From Candidatus Gastranaerophilales bacterium (GTDB lineage Bacteria > Cyanobacteriota > Vampirovibrionia > Gastranaerophilales > Gastranaerophilaceae), in the NCBI GenBank assembly GCA_017560095.1, contig JAFYOU010000036.1, positions 1-64,000 on the forward strand: a stretch of DNA of 64,000 nt, written 5' to 3'. Within the stretch, counting starts at the first letter, position 1. Every line of letters starts with the position of its first letter. Under the pieces are notes generated by a model, which worked only from the letters and a program-made list of their open reading frames with translations, had not been told where the DNA came from and searched no databases. This document shows, one piece after another, positions 61,280 through 64,000 of this stretch. The position numbers and the translations under genes are program-made.

Positions 61280-61609
61280 ATGCAATTTTTCAAAACAATT
61301 TACAAAAAAGAGATTGTTTTTATCATTAACAAAAAAAATGTTGATGACGATTTAGTATGCCAAATAATTTCACAAATTCCATCCAAAAAAAGAGTGGGTA
61401 TAGATATGAGCCAAGTAGATAATGTAAATAGCCCAATCCTAATTAAATATTTATTAAAAGATAAAATTAAACTCTTTAATCTTAAAAGCGAGGTTTTAAG
61501 CTACTTTGCTTTAATTTTAAAAGACGGTTTTTTAAAGTCTTACGTTAATTTTTCAGATTTCAGCCAAGAAAAAAGAGAATTTATCAAAAGGCGCTTTTTA
61601 GTCGCTTAA
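61280..61609 (+). CDS. STAS-domain-like protein (anti-sigma factor antagonist fold)
   Basis: This 109-residue protein is laid out like a STAS domain: beta strand EIVFIINKK, helix, then VGIDMSQVDNVNSPILIKYL ('DMS.V..v.S..L'), corresponding to the region of the SpoIIAA loop that carries the phosphorylated Ser. A further strand, IKLFNLKSEVLSYFALI, corresponds to the 'l.l.n....v...l' end. The regulatory Ser may be Ser67. It stands divergent from the PAS pseudo-kinase, which suggests a common signalling pathway but does not prove it. It overlaps the convergent tsaD by four bases. The STAS call is tentative. Confidence 0.5.
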   Translation: MQFFKTIYKKEIVFIINKKNVDDDLVCQIISQIPSKKRVGIDMSQVDNVNSPILIKYLLKDKIKLFNLKSEVLSYFALILKDGFLKSYVNFSDFSQEKREFIKRRFLVA

Positions 61610-62580
61610 GCGCGAGAAAAAACTTCTAACATTAAAGAATTTTCACATTTTATTGGATTAAAATATGCACAACTTGCAACCATTGCAGCATTATCAGTGC
61701 AATATTTCATTTGCGGCGCATAAGTTTTATACCCTTTTAATTTCAATTCTTCCATTCTTTTTCTTAATTCCGAATTTGCAGCAACACCACCCGCAAGTGC
61801 GATTGTTTTGCAATTAAATTTATTAGCAAAATTCAACGTTTTTTTAATTAAAGTATCTGCAATTCGATATTGAAAACTAGCTGCAATATCGGCTTTTGGG
61901 AGCTCTTCGATTTGAAATTTTTTAACTTCTCGCAAAACTGCTGTTTTTAAACCAGAAAAAGAAAATTCATCTTCACCCACTTTGGCTTCTGGAAAATTAA
62001 AAGCATTCTTATTTCCTTCATTTGCAAGTTTGTCCAATAAAACTCCCCCAGGATAAGGGATAGAGCAAAGTCTTGCCACCTTATCATAAACTTCTCCAAC
62101 AGCATCATCAATAGTAGAAGCTATTATTTCTTGCTTATCATAATCTTCAACATAAATTATTTGCGTATGCCCCCCTGAAACTAAAAGACAAATAAAAGGA
62201 GGCTTTAAGTCGGTATCAATGAAATTAGCACTAACATGTGCTTGCAAATGATTCACGCCATAATATGGCTTATTATGAACCAAAGAAAGGGTTTTTGCGG
62301 CATTCATTCCAACCAACAAACAACCAACCAACCCAGGGCCAACGGTAGAAGAAAATGCATCAATTTTATCAGGGGTAATACCTGCCAGGCTATATGCTTC
62401 TTTAATAACTAAATTAATTGAATTTAAGTGTTCTCTTGCAGCAACTTCAGGAACTACTCCGCCAAATTTTTCATGAATCTTAATTTGAGTAGAAACAACA
62501 TTAGAAAGCACTTCTCTGCCATCTTTAACTATTGCTGCTGCTGTTTCATCACAACTTGACTCAATTCCCAAAATTATCAA
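61606..62580 (-). CDS. tsaD: tRNA N6-adenosine threonylcarbamoyltransferase TsaD
   Basis: This 324-residue ASKHA-fold protein forms t6A37 on ANN-decoding tRNAs together with TsaB and TsaE. LGIESSCDETAAA at the start, the metal-binding motif NHLQAHVSA (two His), LLVSGGHTQI, GEVYDKVARL, and the C-terminal GGVAANSELR and TDNAAMVA are all conserved. The start is a TTG at 62580 preceded by GGGG; no ATG lies nearby. Length is usual. It is divergent from the TPR/NHL gene, with 42 bases between the starts. Neither tsaB nor tsaE is in the window. Confidence 0.95.
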   Translation of the reverse strand: MIILGIESSCDETAAAIVKDGREVLSNVVSTQIKIHEKFGGVVPEVAAREHLNSINLVIKEAYSLAGITPDKIDAFSSTVGPGLVGCLLVGMNAAKTLSLVHNKPYYGVNHLQAHVSANFIDTDLKPPFICLLVSGGHTQIIYVEDYDKQEIIASTIDDAVGEVYDKVARLCSIPYPGGVLLDKLANEGNKNAFNFPEAKVGEDEFSFSGLKTAVLREVKKFQIEELPKADIAASFQYRIADTLIKKTLNFANKFNCKTIALAGGVAANSELRKRMEELKLKGYKTYAPQMKYCTDNAAMVASCAYFNPIKCENSLMLEVFSRA

Positions 62581-62610
62581 ATCAATTTCCCCTTTTTATC
62601 AATTTTGCTA

Positions 62611-62616
62611 TATAAT
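62611..62616 (+). promoter_or_regulatory. -10 element of a probable leaderless transcript
   Basis: TATAAT is followed by AATATC and then the ATG at 62623, so the expected start is on the codon. The -35 region is weak. Confidence 0.45.
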
Positions 62617-62622
62617 AATATC

Positions 62623-63492
62623 ATGAATAAAAAAGCATTAATTATAATATTTTCACTACTTTATCTTTTCGCAACAAACATAACATTTTGCGAAGAAGCA
62701 GAAAACAACAACGAAAAAGCCGCAAATTTATACAACGAAGCAATTGATTTATATGGCCAAGACAAAATTGAAAAATCAATCGATTATTTCATAAAAGCAC
62801 TAGAATTAAAACCTGATTTTTATGAAGCGCATTACAACTTAGCTCAAATTTTAATGTCTTTAAATAAAAATGATGAAGCAATTAAATCATTAGAAGAAAT
62901 TGCAAAAATAAAACCTGAAGACACAGAAAATCTATATAACTTAGGAAAAACATATTTCAAAAAAGGATATCTTTCAAAATCATTTGAAAACTTGAAAAAA
63001 ATCAATATTAATGCGCCACAATATGATGATGCTAAACTTTTAATTTCAAAAATTGAAAAAAGGCAAGATGAACTAAATCTTGAAGAAAAAATCAAAAAAC
63101 ACGAAAACATAATCGATACTCAAGGAATTTCAAAAGGGATTGAATTGGCTGAATTCTCTGCGCCCTCAGGAGCTGCAATAGATAGCAAAGGTAACGTCTA
63201 TGTTGCAAGCTTTTCACAAAATCAAATTCATAAAATCTCAATTTATGGACAACAATCAATTCATTCCAAATCTAATTTAATTCAAGGCCCAATTGGTCTT
63301 GCGATCGATAAAGACGATAACATTTATGTAGCAAACTATAGTGCAAACAATATCGTTAAAATCACATCAAACAATATAGCTTCTATTTTTGCACAAATAA
63401 ATAAACCATATTGTTTGATATACGACTTAACAAACAATCGATTATATGCAACCGAACAAGGTTCAAATAAATTAATCAAATTCGATTTGTAA
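62623..63492 (+). CDS. Exported TPR and NHL-repeat protein
   Basis: The ATG at 62623 gives a signal peptide (MNKKALIIIFSLLYLFATNITFC), possibly a lipoprotein-like Cys near residue 23. Two to three TPR repeats (about 30-130: AANLYNEAIDLYGQDKIEKSI, YFIKALELKPDFYEAHYNLA, and NLYNLGKTYFKKGY) are followed by an NHL-like beta-propeller fragment. This starts with PSGAAIDSKGNVYVASFSQNQIHKI and GPIGLAIDKDDNIYVANYSANNIVKI, with a third blade at the end. Only about three blades are present, fewer than a complete propeller, so the domain is short or the protein oligomerises. It probably acts in the periplasm in protein contacts. A TATAAT lies six bases before the ATG. Confidence 0.75.
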   Translation: MNKKALIIIFSLLYLFATNITFCEEAENNNEKAANLYNEAIDLYGQDKIEKSIDYFIKALELKPDFYEAHYNLAQILMSLNKNDEAIKSLEEIAKIKPEDTENLYNLGKTYFKKGYLSKSFENLKKININAPQYDDAKLLISKIEKRQDELNLEEKIKKHENIIDTQGISKGIELAEFSAPSGAAIDSKGNVYVASFSQNQIHKISIYGQQSIHSKSNLIQGPIGLAIDKDDNIYVANYSANNIVKITSNNIASIFAQINKPYCLIYDLTNNRLYATEQGSNKLIKFDL

Positions 63493-63554
63493 ACTTATGT
63501 AACAAATAAAATAGGGTAATGAAATACTTAATCAGGGAATTATTTTATTAATAT

Positions 63555-63980
63555 ATGGGAAGTTCAAGCTTAAGACTAACAGTAGATACATACATAAGTA
63601 TAGAAGAAACTCTTACTAATCAGTTAACGGATAACTCGCAAGATCTTCGCCTTACCCAAAAACACGTAAGTTCCGAAACTGACCAGATAAGAGCAGAATA
63701 TGCTGTTGAAGAAGATAGAATAAGAAATGAAATTGAAGGCCTTGATAAAATAGCACAAAAAAACGAATATCAAGACCTGTTAGGTGAATTAAACGATTTA
63801 AAAGAAGAAAAAGAAAATAAAATCGAAAGTCTTGAAAATCAAACAAATGACGATGAAACCGAAGTTCAATCAGAAAACGAAATCATTGAAGTTCAATTAG
63901 AAGACGTTAAAGCCCAAAGAGAAGGTTTTCAAGAAATGCTAAAAGAATGCATTGAAAATGAATCTGGGTATTTCCAATAA
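63555..63980 (+). CDS. Small coiled-coil protein, 141 aa
   Basis: This protein starts MGSSSLRLTVDTYISIEETLTNQL, then is nearly all charged helix rich in Glu, Gln, Asp and Asn (for example NELNDLKEEKENKIESL-like repeats). There is no signal peptide, membrane span or Cys-rich motif. The MG-S start and helical character loosely recall the gene at 27179, and both are preceded by TTATGTAACAAA (here 63495-63506). No family is recognised. The ribosome-binding site is weak. A long frame with consistent codon use supports a real gene. Confidence 0.6.
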   Translation: MGSSSLRLTVDTYISIEETLTNQLTDNSQDLRLTQKHVSSETDQIRAEYAVEEDRIRNEIEGLDKIAQKNEYQDLLGELNDLKEEKENKIESLENQTNDDETEVQSENEIIEVQLEDVKAQREGFQEMLKECIENESGYFQ

Positions 63981-64000
63981 TGCAATAAACAAAAAACTCA

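Noticed and set aside
1..64000. CRISPR array, insertion sequence or prophage
   Set aside because: No regularly spaced direct repeats, transposase, integrase, capsid or terminase motifs were found on reading the window.

Overview
The window is AT-rich, densely coded bacterial chromosome using the standard bacterial code. Several features suggest a gut-type non-photosynthetic cyanobacterial relative (Melainabacteria/Vampirovibrionia, probably Gastranaerophilales). These are a cyanobacteria-like sigma factor, an SLH-domain envelope protein, MurT- and SpeH-type enzymes, and many lineage-specific proteins of unknown function. Several of the unknowns begin with a short N-terminal 'N-I-S/N-F' motif. 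This placement is an inference from protein character, not from a marker-gene comparison. There is no phage, insertion sequence, CRISPR array, rRNA or intact tRNA; one tRNA-3'-end-like remnant lies at 28.66 kb.

Layout. 0-7 kb: a glycosyltransferase, two tiny peptide genes, then a minus-strand set of a Ski2-like helicase, an HNH endonuclease (apparently frameshifted) and a coiled-coil protein. 7-13 kb: an SDR oxidoreductase, HU, a small exported helical protein, a sigma-70 factor, a membrane-anchored lysozyme-like protein, and rimP-nusA behind a structured leader. 13-18 kb: an operon of DUF1015 protein, glycogen-debranching-type GH13 enzyme and DUF815 AAA+ ATPase. 18-28.5 kb: SLH protein, short DXS-like enzyme, a three-module membrane protein and many small lineage-specific proteins. 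28.5-34.7 kb: a gene-poor spacer, engB, murT, zinc-ribbon protein, DUF1653, rpsO and an Hcp-like protein that has lost its metal ligands. 34.7-44 kb: a four-gene operon of two membrane proteins and two unusual GH13 proteins. 44-47 kb: a TPR protein with a degenerate P-loop, and rsmG. 47-56.5 kb: a compact repair/replication operon (polA, small exported protein, priA, a double SF1 helicase, a RecB-like nuclease). 56.5-64 kb: LD-carboxypeptidase, speD, prmC, UgpC-type ABC ATPase, a PAS pseudo-kinase, a STAS-like protein, tsaD, and a TPR/NHL protein.

The most interesting items are: (1) a single polypeptide joining a degenerate and an intact UvrD-type helicase, next to a stand-alone RecB-type nuclease, which looks like a rearranged AddAB machine; (2) the translationally coupled GH13/membrane-protein operon; (3) an Hcp-fold protein without hybrid-cluster ligands; (4) several genes with an exact TATAAT six bases before ATG, implying leaderless transcripts; (5) a family of small 'ET(A/S)GS' serine-rich peptides; and (6) the N-terminal motif shared by otherwise unrelated proteins.

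Starts were chosen from ribosome-binding sites, -10 spacing and overlap with neighbours. Function calls rest on motif recognition only, since no database search was possible.
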